From assembly GCA_966674685.1 (NCBI GenBank), contig CBKWJC010000036.1, positions 1 to 64,000 of the forward strand: a stretch of 64,000 nt of DNA, given 5' to 3'. Under the pieces are notes generated by a model. That model saw only the letters and a list, made by a program, of their open reading frames with translations. It ran no database searches and was not told where the DNA came from. This document shows positions 37,577 to 46,034 of this stretch, piece by piece. The stretch's first letter is position 1. Each line of letters opens with the position of its first letter. The translations under genes and the position numbers were made by a program. This DNA is from Thainema sp966674685 (GTDB lineage: Bacteria; Cyanobacteriota; Cyanobacteriia; Phormidesmidales; Phormidesmidaceae).

Positions 37577-37815
37577 GGGCAACGTTAATCGTTGTCCGCG
37601 ATACCTCCGCCCTTTCCAATCTTGCCCTTATCGATCATCTTTGGTTGATAGAAGCTATTTACCAAACTGTGATTACGCCTGATGTTGTTGCCAGTGAATT
37701 AGCAGCCGCTAAAAGTTCCACTATTTCTGCCATATGTCTTAGTCCTTGCTCAAGAACTTTAGTCTATCGCAACACCATTGTTGATGTAGATGAGCAACGA
37801 TTTTATTTAGACTGA
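37577..37815 (+). pseudogene. Remnant of a DUF3368/PIN-type toxin gene
   Basis: The frame contains IVVRDTSALSNLALIDHLWL and VITPDVVASELAAA, matching the N-terminal half of DUF3368 PIN-like proteins (normally IVVSDTSPL-N-LA-I, then IP-xV-xxEL). No start codon follows the preceding in-frame stop, and after about residue 45 the similarity is lost before a TGA. No antitoxin is next to it. It overlaps the end of the convergent aldo/keto reductase gene. Confidence 0.7.
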
Positions 37816-38810
37816 AACGGATTCTGCACCATCGTTTCTTTCAAACTGGCGGCTACCTTATCTAATTCACTCACCTCGCCATCATCTAGCGACCAGCCCA
37901 GTGCGCCAATATTTTGCTGTGCTTGCTCCAGCGTTTTGGCACCCGGAATCGGTATCGTTCCCTTACAGATACACCAATTGAGCGCCACCTGCGCCATTGT
38001 TTTCTGCCGCGATCGCGCAATTTCATCCAGACAGTTCAAGAGAGGCTGCGCCGCTGGCACCAGCCGCTTAAATAAGCGTCGTCGCAGTCCCTTTGGATAC
38101 GTATCACCGGGTTTATATTTACCCGTCAAAATGCCCAGGCAGAGCGGACTGTAGGCGATAAGCTGGATGCCTAATTCATCGCAGACTTCCTTTACTCCGA
38201 GTTCCGTTACAGGCTGGGTAGAGAGCAGCGAATACTGCACCTGCAAGGTCTTAATCGGTATGCCCCTTTTTTGGAAATGCTGATGCACTTGCCGCAGGCG
38301 CTGGCCGCCATAGTTGGAGAGGCCAATGCCTTTCACTTTGCCCTGCTGATACAGTTCGGCCAAACCATCCAATAACGGCCATTCCTGCCAGGGAAAATAA
38401 TTGGCGGTTGACCAATGCATCTGTACCAGATCTACTGGTCGCTGTAGCCGCTTAGCCGATGCGTCACAGGCTCGCACCATTGCGCCGGAGGTGAGTCGCC
38501 AGGGATAGGGAGCCAGCTTGGTCGCAATACAAATTTGGTCTTGATTCGCACCTGTGTAAGCTTGGCTGAACTGACCCAGTAGCTTTTCGCTCTGACCGCT
38601 GAGTCGGCCCGTGCCGTAGGAATCCCCGGTATCAAACAGTGTGACACCGTGGCTGACGCAGTAATTGAACACCTGCTGGAGCTGGCTGTCCATGCTGGGG
38701 TCGTAGTTCCAGAGCAGCCGATTGCCCCAAGCCCAGGTGCCGCAACCCATAGCGGGCAGTGAAAGCGTTTGGTTGATCATGCGAGTGGATGGTGAACCGA
38801 AAGACGACAA
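37803..38810 (-). CDS. Aldo/keto reductase
   Basis: The 335-aa NAD(P)H-dependent oxidoreductase of the AKR superfamily has the catalytic-Asp/Tyr segment LFDTGDSYGTGRLSGQSEKLL and the Lys segment CIATKLAPYPW. It also has VDLVQMHWS, KGIGLSNYGGQRL and the cofactor-binding end IPIPGAKTLEQAQQNIGAL. It is close to the cyanobacterial/plant pyridoxal-reductase-like group; the substrate is not determinable. The TTG at 38810 has AGAGGA just upstream; an ATG at 38780 is the alternative. Confidence 0.9.
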   Translation of the reverse strand: MSSFGSPSTRMINQTLSLPAMGCGTWAWGNRLLWNYDPSMDSQLQQVFNYCVSHGVTLFDTGDSYGTGRLSGQSEKLLGQFSQAYTGANQDQICIATKLAPYPWRLTSGAMVRACDASAKRLQRPVDLVQMHWSTANYFPWQEWPLLDGLAELYQQGKVKGIGLSNYGGQRLRQVHQHFQKRGIPIKTLQVQYSLLSTQPVTELGVKEVCDELGIQLIAYSPLCLGILTGKYKPGDTYPKGLRRRLFKRLVPAAQPLLNCLDEIARSRQKTMAQVALNWCICKGTIPIPGAKTLEQAQQNIGALGWSLDDGEVSELDKVAASLKETMVQNPFQSK

Positions 38811-38832
38811 TCCTCTGTTGCAGCATATCGTA

Positions 38833-38919
38833 AGTAGCTACATACAAATAAATGCATATTTAAAAAAACGGGGCGCTCCCCCGTTTTTTTAAATATGCAT
38901 TTATCTATGCCAACCTACT
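38833..38919. mobile_element. AGTAG palindromic MITE with TA duplication, copy 1
   Basis: Ends AGTAGCTACATAC and a matching GGTTGGCATA-type end (…CAACCTACT), flanked by TA at 38831-38832 and 38920-38921. The core is a perfect stem (ATAAATGCATATTTAAAAAA with GGGG/CCCC at the tip). TA duplication and palindromic structure suggest IS630/Tc1-mariner mobilisation. It could also act as a terminator. Confidence 0.8.
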
Positions 38920-38952
38920 TATTAGTGTTATGTCGCTGTAGTCCGCAACGCC

Positions 38953-39759
38953 CTAAATTAGATAGGCGACTGCAACGGATCTGACGATTTTTTCGTCTAG
39001 CCCAATTTTCAGCCAGCAGGTTTCTCCATCTGCGTAATATTCCATAAATCGACCCTCTTCAGAATCGTTAATGGTAGGCGTTCCGTAAATTTGTCGTACT
39101 TCTGTGGTAGTCATACCGGGGCAGACCCCAGACGGTGTGCAGTATTCTGGACTGGTGCTCAACATATCGACCAGATAATCGACATCAAACCAAGCGGTGA
39201 AACCGGGATACTCATACTTTGTGTAGTATTCCTGGGAGATTTGCGTTGGCTGACCGAGTTGGCGGTTCACATCGGCTGGCTGATCGCCCCGCTCAAAACC
39301 ACCGATTGTTAGCTCACTGGGCGCAATCGAGGAATCTTCGGCTTCGGCTTGCTCTTGCAGGCGTTCTGCCACCGTGCGCCAGCCGTTTTCGGTGCAAACG
39401 CCGGGTTCGGTTGGCGTATTGATGCACCAATAGTTGCGGCCATCGAAAATAACGCCGTCCTGGATGGCGGTCAGCTCAACAACTGAACGCCACTCTTCTT
39501 CGCCGCCTTCACTGTAGTATCGATACTGATCGCCAAAGACTTCTAAGCCCTGGTCGGTGCCGCCTAAGATATACAATCCATCTGCGATCGCAGTTTGAGC
39601 CACCTCGTACTGCTGAGTGACCTGATCGGAGAGCTGATCAGGGGTCTGACGATCGGATGCGGCAAAACTGTTATAACCCACTATTACCAGTCCAGAGAGA
39701 CTAATTAGACTGATGATGCTGAAACGGAAGAGGTGCGATCGCAATTGTTTTGTTGTCAT
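38953..39759 (-). CDS. Secreted protein of unknown function
   Basis: From the ATG at 39759 (GAGG eight bases upstream) the product is 268 aa. The N-terminus is a signal-peptide-like MTTKQLRSHLFRF followed by a hydrophobic stretch (SIISLISLSGLVIVGY) and a probable cleavage near SFAASD. The mature part has four Cys likely paired (CINTPTEPGVC; CTPSGVC) and two related modules with GMTTTEVRQIYGTP and ERGDQPADVNRQLGQPT. These resemble the bacterial SmpA/OmlA-like fold. A longer frame to 39840 lacks support. Confidence 0.75.
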   Translation of the reverse strand: MTTKQLRSHLFRFSIISLISLSGLVIVGYNSFAASDRQTPDQLSDQVTQQYEVAQTAIADGLYILGGTDQGLEVFGDQYRYYSEGGEEEWRSVVELTAIQDGVIFDGRNYWCINTPTEPGVCTENGWRTVAERLQEQAEAEDSSIAPSELTIGGFERGDQPADVNRQLGQPTQISQEYYTKYEYPGFTAWFDVDYLVDMLSTSPEYCTPSGVCPGMTTTEVRQIYGTPTINDSEEGRFMEYYADGETCWLKIGLDEKIVRSVAVAYLI

Positions 39760-39892
39760 ACAAACCTCGGTTAAAATCAGCATCTTTGTAGGTACTAAGG
39801 GGCACCAATATGCCATCGATGCGGGTTGCTGCAATGTCATAAATTGATGCAGATGCTTGTGCTGTCATAAATAATCGCGTCCTCAGTACGAA

Positions 39893-40009
39893 ATATATAG
39901 CGATAGTTAAGTACTCTGTAAATTAAGTTTTGCGGGTTGATGTGCTGCGCGGAGCGCAGCACATCAACCCGCAAATTGAAAAGTGCTGTATGACTATTGC
40001 TATAGCTTT
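39893..40009. repeat. TATAGC-ended hairpin repeat, copy 1
   Basis: A perfect 22-bp stem (39929-39950 with 39954-39975) carrying GCGGGTTGATGTGCTGCGC has a 3-base loop. Outer arms TATAGCGATAGT and ACTATTGCTATA extend it. The left flank AAGTACTCTGTAAATTAAG is shared with 59853-59953. The right end reaches the stop of the MFS gene. Confidence 0.78.
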
Positions 40010-40014
40010 CTATC

Positions 40015-41484
40015 TTAATTCGAGGCTTTTGACTTTGCAGAAGATAGGGATAGTTCGGGTTCAGGTTCCGCTTTGGTATCCAGGGGTTGAACGGTTTCAA
40101 CTCGGAATAGGTATGTAATCACTGCTGCTGCTACGCAGATCAACGCCAGACCTAGCAATAGGTTCGTCAATCCAATCGTCTGTCTAAGAATCGGCAAGAC
40201 AAACGTGCCCAGGACTGCTCCAGCCTTAGCGAAAGCAGCCGCAAATCCGGCACCGCTAGCTCGGATGGACGTGGGGAATACTTCTCCCGACAGCAGAAAC
40301 GTGGTCGAGTTTGGCCCCATGTTCATCAGCAGGTTGAACAGGATAAATCCCGCAAAAACCAGCGGTAAGTTTGTTGCAGCACCTTGAGTTGGGTCACCTG
40401 CTAGCGAGAGCAAAATCAGTCCCAGTGCCATGCCTAAGAAACCGATAATCTGTAAATTGATTCGACCCCAGCGGTTGATCAGTGCGATCGCAAGTAGAAA
40501 TCCTAGAATCAAAAACACATCGACTCCAGCCGCACCGAGGGCGGCATTCATTTCATGCCGCATAAAGTCGGTTTCATTGGCAAAGGCTAAAATGCCGATG
40601 ATTACTGGGGTAAAGATGCCAATGCCGTAGGTGGCGATATCCTGCAAAAACCAGGGCACGGAAGCGAGAATTGTTCGCCGCTGATACTGCTGGGTAAATA
40701 ACGACCCGTAAGACAGGCTGGGATTCTGTTCCGGCGGATCGGTGGCAGGCGTAATTTCGACTGGTTGCTCCAGTAGTTCGGATGCGGCGGCAGTCGCCTG
40801 TTCATAATCCCCCTTGGTGATGTAGTAGCGGGGACTTTCCAGCAAAAACTGCAGCCGTAGAGCTGCCACCAGGATCGCTAGCCCTAGCCCTACTCCTAGC
40901 ATCCAGCGCCATGCATACTGAATTGCAGGTTCGACAGAATCGGGGTAGAGATGCCGAAAGATCGTAATCACTCCCAGTCCTACGAGTGCGCCCAGCAGTG
41001 CGCCGACAGCTTGAAAGCTGAATGCACCAATTACCATCCGTCCCCGCAGGCGAGTTGGCACGTTTTCAGTGATATAAGAAACGCTAATTGGATAGTCGGC
41101 TCCAATTGCGATGCCGACTAAAAAGCGAAAGAATACTAACGATGTAACGTTCCAGGCTAAAGCTGTTGCGGCTGAAGCTAAAACAAACAGGGCGATATCA
41201 ATCACTAGCATCCGCTGTCGTCCGATTCGGTCGGTCATTGGCCCAAGGGTGAGGGAACCGACCAGCGATCCGGCGATGGCGGCAACTGCGATCGCACCCA
41301 CCTTGGCGGCGCTAATCCCGAAATCCCGCTCAATAAAGGGCATGGCGACGCCGATGATAAAAAAGTCGAAACCATCCAGAGCAATTAGCCCTGCGGACAA
41401 AATCCACAGCAGCCACATAGAGCGAGTAAGTTGCGACTGATCAAGCCGTTGTTGAAAGGAAAGAGAAGTTGGATCAGTAGACAT
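40015..41484 (-). CDS. MFS transporter (sugar-porter/SV2-like)
   Basis: The 489-aa protein has 12 predicted helices. MFS signatures are GPMTDRIGRQRMLV after helix 2 (motif A), FRFLVGIAIGADYPISVSYI in helix 4 and TRLRGRMV, with a long central loop (about 225-260). Family features place it near metabolite/H+ symporters that carry sugars, phosphate or organic acids. The substrate is unknown. It stands alone between repeat elements. Confidence 0.88.
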   Translation of the reverse strand: MSTDPTSLSFQQRLDQSQLTRSMWLLWILSAGLIALDGFDFFIIGVAMPFIERDFGISAAKVGAIAVAAIAGSLVGSLTLGPMTDRIGRQRMLVIDIALFVLASAATALAWNVTSLVFFRFLVGIAIGADYPISVSYITENVPTRLRGRMVIGAFSFQAVGALLGALVGLGVITIFRHLYPDSVEPAIQYAWRWMLGVGLGLAILVAALRLQFLLESPRYYITKGDYEQATAAASELLEQPVEITPATDPPEQNPSLSYGSLFTQQYQRRTILASVPWFLQDIATYGIGIFTPVIIGILAFANETDFMRHEMNAALGAAGVDVFLILGFLLAIALINRWGRINLQIIGFLGMALGLILLSLAGDPTQGAATNLPLVFAGFILFNLLMNMGPNSTTFLLSGEVFPTSIRASGAGFAAAFAKAGAVLGTFVLPILRQTIGLTNLLLGLALICVAAAVITYLFRVETVQPLDTKAEPEPELSLSSAKSKASN

Positions 41485-41604
41485 GTTGGATTGAAGTACT
41501 TGAAGTAGTGGAGCTGAAATAAATCCATCTTGTCCTGAAATCCAGCAGCAGGCATCCTACTGCCGCCGCATTTGGTCGCCATAGAGCTGGCAGTGTTTTG
41601 ATAA

Positions 41605-41652
41605 TAAGTAGCTGCATACAAATAAATGCACATCTAAAAAACCGAGACACTT
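41605..41652. mobile_element. AGTAG MITE, half copy
   Basis: TA AGTAGCTGCATACAAATAAATGCA matches the left half of the family at 38833 and 62939. The hairpin's right arm is missing, so this is a truncated relic. Confidence 0.7.
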
Positions 41653-41740
41653 TTCCCTTTTACGTGTATCTTGCACCACAACCTAAGTGATTTTGCCGCC
41701 GCATCGTGATGGCAAAATCATCTCTTTCGGTTTTCATTTT

Positions 41741-41821
41741 GGTAGTTCTCAAGTCGTAATGATTTTTGGTGGTGTGGGCACTGCCCACACCACCAAAAAT
41801 CATTACCTACATACCCCTACC
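41741..41821. mobile_element. 81-bp palindromic MITE, copy 4
   Basis: Starts GGTAGTTCTC and ends CCTACC with the common hairpin. Flanking sequences (TTTCATTT / TTTCATGT) match at 7 of 8 positions only if shifted by one base, so the duplication is degraded. Confidence 0.82.
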
Positions 41822-42500
41822 TTTCATGTTGAATGATGCAAGATATGAGATTACACACATGTTCAACTAAGAGTGACGATTTTTCGAGCACCAATCGCGA
41901 GTTTTTATACCATTAAAATAAAAATGATATTTGTTAACGATACTAGGCTGTTTTATATTTCCCTTATATTTTTCTTAGAGTATTGCTATCTAGTCTTTTT
42001 ACTATTAGAGGCTAGGTAGATTAATGATTTGTCTATTAATTTTTACTTTTTAGTTATCAAGTTCTGACCTTCTGCCGTGCAGATGTGCGGTATTTAGGCA
42101 GTATTTTTGTAAAACGTTCATCAAGCGATAATTCTACTATAAAAGAAATAATCCACGCTGTCTATTATTTGTCTGCAGGCAATAATGGTGATGATGAAAA
42201 CACATAATTTCGAGGGATTTTAGGCGTCTAGAGTTTTGGGAGGCACTAACTGGTTGACAAATTTGTTGGGGATATTGCGATGCTTCTTGCCGCTGAAAAT
42301 TTATTAATTAGAGTTAATTCGTAATATCTTTAGACCGTATGAGTTGACTAACGGATTGCTAAATTGTCCGCTTGGTATCAAGATAAAAGCATGACTAATG
42401 TGCAAATGTTTAATCAACAAATTTGCGGGTCAGCCTGTACGTTTAATCTTGTTTTCAGAATCAATATTTTCTACTAAGATTAATTTTGATTGATCTCACC
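41822..42500. other. AT-rich intergenic region without a gene
   Basis: About 680 bases, clearly more AT-rich than the surroundings, with no plausible frame. It presumably contains the promoter of the aldehyde dehydrogenase gene; no confident boxes are assigned. Confidence 0.5.
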
Positions 42501-43937
42501 ATGCGTACTGATTTTAATATGTTGCATACTCATGTCTCCGCCCCTCCGCTGCGAGTTGTTAATCCTGCAACCGAGGAATTATTGCAAACTGTTTCTACCG
42601 CTGACGGCTTGGCCGTTGAACAGTATTATCAGCAAGCCCGATGTGCTCAGCCTGAATGGGCTGCTTGTTCACTGAGCGATCGCATCCGAGTTCTTCAAGC
42701 GTTTCGGGTCTTGCTCGTGCAGCGGCTGGACTCTCTGGCGCGTTTGCTCACGTCAGAAACGGGGAAACCCATTGGACAGGCAAAAAACGAAATTCGCACT
42801 GCAGCTCAGTGTGTGGATTACTGTCTTAATCATGTGCAGCGGCTGATGGAGCCAAAGCTAGTGCGGCAATCTCCTGATCTATCTGCGTTTCCAGGACTGG
42901 CTGACGTTGAAGAAGTATTGACCTATGATCCGCTAGGCGTGGTTGCCTATCTCTCTACTTGGAGTCATCCTTATCTGTCTAGTAGTCAGGTTGTTGTACC
43001 TGCTCTGCTGACGGGAAATGCGGTGCTCTATAAACCGTCTGAAGCCGCAACGCTGGCTGGACTCGCGATCGCAAATCTACTGCATGAAGCAGGCGTCCCC
43101 AAGCAGGTCGTGATTCCTGTGATTGGTGCTGATGAAACGGGTGCGGCTTTAGTGCAGCAGCCTGTAGACAGTATTTTCTTTGTCGGTTCCTCTGCAACCG
43201 GAAAACAGGTGGCCGCAGCCGCAGCAGAACGGCTAGTTCCAGTCCAGCTTCTGCTTGATAGCAGCGATCCAGCTTACGTTTGCGAAGATGTCGATATGAC
43301 TCAGGTTGCGACGAACTTGGCCGAGGGCGTTTTCTGCAATAGCGGTCAACGCTGCTCCATTGGTCGTATCTACGTTCATACCTTAATTTATGACCGCTTT
43401 GTTGATGAGTTTCTGCAAACCGTTGAGGCGTTTAAGCTGGGCAATCCTGCCGAGCCGGATACCTATCTTGGCCCGGTTAGCCGCCAGTCCCATTTAGATG
43501 AGCTGGAGCGGCAGGTGCAGGATGCGCTCGATAAAGGAGCCTTTCTGCTGTGCGGTGGTTCCCGGACTGGAGAAACAGGCTGGTATTTTGAACCCACGGT
43601 GCTGGTGGATGCAAATCACCGGATGGCCGTGATGCGAGAGAAAACGCTGGGGCCAGTCGTTGGCATTCAAGTCGTGAAAGATGATGCCGATGCGATCGCA
43701 AAAATGAACGATACGGACTACGGTCTCACATCTGTCGTCTACACCCGCAGCCGGGAACGAGCCGTTCGCCTGTTGCGCCAGGTCGATAGCGGCACAGCTT
43801 ACTGGAACTGTTGCGATCGCGTCAGTCCCTACCTACCCTGGTCTGGGCGCAAGCAGTCTGGACTGGGGTCAACTCTATCGCGCATTGGTCTAGAAGCATT
43901 TGTGCAGCCAAAGGCTTGGCACTTGCATCAGCAGTAG
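42501..43937 (+). CDS. Aldehyde dehydrogenase-like protein lacking the usual catalytic Glu
   Basis: From the ATG at 42501 the product is 478 aa (a TTG at 42486 adds five). It has the ALDH fold with NAD-binding segments (TGNAVLYKPSEAATL, FVGSSATGKQVAAAA), the nucleophilic Cys in FCNSGQRCSIGRIYV, and a C-terminal PWSGRKQSGLG. Related enzymes include succinate-semialdehyde dehydrogenases. The motif that normally reads LELGGSDP is LLLDSSDP here, so the general-base Glu is replaced by Leu and the two Gly by Asp-Ser. Dehydrogenase activity may be altered or lost. Confidence 0.85.
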   Translation: MRTDFNMLHTHVSAPPLRVVNPATEELLQTVSTADGLAVEQYYQQARCAQPEWAACSLSDRIRVLQAFRVLLVQRLDSLARLLTSETGKPIGQAKNEIRTAAQCVDYCLNHVQRLMEPKLVRQSPDLSAFPGLADVEEVLTYDPLGVVAYLSTWSHPYLSSSQVVVPALLTGNAVLYKPSEAATLAGLAIANLLHEAGVPKQVVIPVIGADETGAALVQQPVDSIFFVGSSATGKQVAAAAAERLVPVQLLLDSSDPAYVCEDVDMTQVATNLAEGVFCNSGQRCSIGRIYVHTLIYDRFVDEFLQTVEAFKLGNPAEPDTYLGPVSRQSHLDELERQVQDALDKGAFLLCGGSRTGETGWYFEPTVLVDANHRMAVMREKTLGPVVGIQVVKDDADAIAKMNDTDYGLTSVVYTRSRERAVRLLRQVDSGTAYWNCCDRVSPYLPWSGRKQSGLGSTLSRIGLEAFVQPKAWHLHQQ

Positions 43938-44089
43938 TGAGACTCACCATTTCTAGCGTGAGACTTGGATAGCTCAGGTGTGATGAGGATCGGCGTTGAG
44001 CAGGGAGCGAATAGCCATTCGCTCCCTGCAAGCAACGTACAATCGTGGCTTTGATTGTGTTCATTGCTGCCTGCGATATTTCTGATATT

Positions 44090-44182
44090 AAGTCTGTGCA
44101 TAAGAACCCCATTTATTTTTTGTGAAACGTTAGCGGCACAAACGTTTCACAAAAAATAAATTATGGATTTTCAACCAGACTT
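44090..44182. repeat. AAGTCTG hairpin repeat, copy 3
   Basis: The most complete member: ends AAGTCTGTGCATAAGAACCC and TCAACCAGACTT. Its arms are TTATTTTTTGTGAAACG and CGTTTCACAAAAAATAA. Outer flanks CTGATATT and GGTATCAG extend the symmetry. Confidence 0.85.
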
Positions 44183-44319
44183 GGTATCAGGTTTAGCGCT
44201 ATCATTTTGGGCGGCAGTGACAGCGGTTTGCTTCCTGAATGGGCAATACCTGAATGGGGCAATAGATGATGTTGCTGTCACAAAATAATGGAGATATCTA
44301 TCATCTGAGAGCGTTAACC

Positions 44320-45429
44320 ATGCAACAACGACGCCTCAAGGCTTATCTTGATTTGATTCAAGAGCTATTGAGCTGTCCCAGTGGGGAAGAATGGATTCGG
44401 CTGCGGCAACACGAAGATTTGGTTGACCCTGGCTTTGTGCAAACAATGGAGCAAGTGGCCACATCTCTCGCACAAGAGGGTGATATCCAGCGAGCCACCT
44501 TTTTGCATAATTGGGCGGGACAACTGCATCACATTTTGTCTCAAACGACGCCATCTCCCAGGGAGGAAAAGTCGAAGGCTTATTTAGATTTCATTCAGTC
44601 GCTGCTGGGTGCTTCACCCAAAGAGCAGCAGCAAATTATTGCGGCCAATCAAGACCTGATTGGGCCGGGATTGTTTAGCATGATGCGGCAGATTGGAGCG
44701 CAGCTTTCTGCCCAGGGTAACCGGGATGCGGGCGTTTACCTGACTAGCTTGGCTGAGGAAATGCGATCGCTGTGGCTGCAACAGCATGGGTTTAACGCGC
44801 TCCAGCCCAATTCTGAAACGGTGACCCAGCAACCTAAAGCAAAACCCGCAAACTACAAACAATCTCAACCATCGCAGTCTACGCAGCCGTCTCCTCCTGA
44901 AGCGCCAGCATCTGCATCACCGGAATCACAGGCATCATCTGTGGCTAAATCCACTCCGTCTGCCGTGGATACCTCAATTCCCGATCCGTGGGCAGAACCC
45001 GGAGCAACTGCTGAGTATATTCCAAGTGAGCAGGTTTCCAGTACCGCTGCTGCACCAGTGACGACATCTTCTATAGCGTCATCGACGCCAACGCCGACTA
45101 CGGCAGGCATGGCTGATCAGGTTTTGCAGGAACTGAATCAGCATTTAGCTGCGATCGCAACTGCTCTGATTGAGCTAAATGAACGATTGGCCACTCATCC
45201 ACCGTCACCACCACCGCCACCCCGACCGCTTTGGCATTTGGAGGCTCTGGAGCAGGCGTGTCAAGCGGGCTGGATACTCACAACAGAAGAAGTGGAGCAG
45301 TTGATTCAGGTTAAACCAAAATGTGCGGCCAAAGAAGACCACTATGATCGAGGCAACTGGCGATTTATTAAAGCCGGAAAAATCGGCACCCAGGTTGCGT
45401 GGCGGATTGAGAAACTGAAGTTGGAGTAG
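44320..45429 (+). CDS. Cyanobacterial protein with duplicated helical domain and Pro-rich linker
   Basis: From the ATG at 44320 the product is 369 aa. Two ~65-residue helical repeats (KAYLDLIQELLSCPSGEEWI; KAYLDFIQSLLGASPKEQQQ) share the pattern YLDxIQxLL…DLxxPGxxxxM…A-L-A…G. This pattern also occurs in cyanobacterial CHAT- and TPR-associated proteins. A Ser/Pro/Ala-rich linker (about 165-285) ends in a PPSPPPPP run. A conserved C-terminal domain follows (LWHLEALEQACQAGWILTTE…NWRFIKAGKIG). The architecture suggests a scaffold or adaptor. Function unknown. Confidence 0.7.
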   Translation: MQQRRLKAYLDLIQELLSCPSGEEWIRLRQHEDLVDPGFVQTMEQVATSLAQEGDIQRATFLHNWAGQLHHILSQTTPSPREEKSKAYLDFIQSLLGASPKEQQQIIAANQDLIGPGLFSMMRQIGAQLSAQGNRDAGVYLTSLAEEMRSLWLQQHGFNALQPNSETVTQQPKAKPANYKQSQPSQSTQPSPPEAPASASPESQASSVAKSTPSAVDTSIPDPWAEPGATAEYIPSEQVSSTAAAPVTTSSIASSTPTPTTAGMADQVLQELNQHLAAIATALIELNERLATHPPSPPPPPRPLWHLEALEQACQAGWILTTEEVEQLIQVKPKCAAKEDHYDRGNWRFIKAGKIGTQVAWRIEKLKLE

Positions 45430-45494
45430 GTTTTGCAGGTGAGGCGAGAGGAGTGAGGAGTGAGGAGTGTTGCGGTTAATCAGTAAACTTTATC

Positions 45495-45541
45495 GGAAAT
45501 TGTTTGGTAGCGCGGCTCAGCCGCGCTACCAAACAATTTCC
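45495..45541. terminator. 22-bp perfect hairpin
   Basis: GGAAATTGTTTGGTAGCGCGGC pairs perfectly with its complement around a TCA loop, 66 bases after the preceding stop codon. It could be a terminator or a dispersed hairpin repeat. The neighbouring CAGCACTTAAAGAAGT sequence also occurs near 23858. Confidence 0.65.
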
Positions 45542-45731
45542 AACCCCAAAAACTTTATTTCCAATAAAGTCTAGTACTTAAAACTCAAAACTCAACATTC
45601 AGCACTTAAAGAAGTGAGGCGTATGTCGATTTTCAGTCCTCAGCCCCTATAGTGTTTCTTCTACCTCTGGATAGATTTATTGATATGACGGGCGCTATAC
45701 GGTCGGATAAGTGTTTTTGGAAGATAGATCA

Positions 45732-46034
45732 ATGCTTTCAAAGCTGGAGTTATCCTTTAGTGCGTTGTCTCTTCCCCGACAGCAGCCTGAGATCGGCAAC
45801 TTGATTCACGATTTGCGGCAACTTGTGGGACTGACGCAGGAGCAGTTTGCCAGTTTGCTAGGGGTCAGTTTTAGCACCTTAAACCGCTGGGAAAATAGGC
45901 GTATGCAGCCTTCTCCGCTGGCTTTAAAGCAGGTGGAAGCGGTGCTAAACCAGTTGAGCCAATCGTCTGATTTGACGTTACAAGAGGGTCGCAAAGCGCT
46001 TCTGGAACAATATCGGAGTACCAGCAAGGAATGA
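45732..46034 (+). CDS. XRE-family HTH regulator coupled to the hybrid kinase
   Basis: The ATG at 45732 has GGAAG eight bases upstream; a GTG at 45711 is less likely. The 100-aa protein has a classic helix-turn-helix (LRQLVGLTQEQFASLLGVSF then STLNRWENRR), followed by a helical tail. The last codon overlaps the next start in ATGA (46031-46034), so it is co-translated with the kinase. It is presumably a DNA-binding output or autoregulator of that system. It lacks any receiver domain. Confidence 0.85.
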   Translation: MLSKLELSFSALSLPRQQPEIGNLIHDLRQLVGLTQEQFASLLGVSFSTLNRWENRRMQPSPLALKQVEAVLNQLSQSSDLTLQEGRKALLEQYRSTSKE

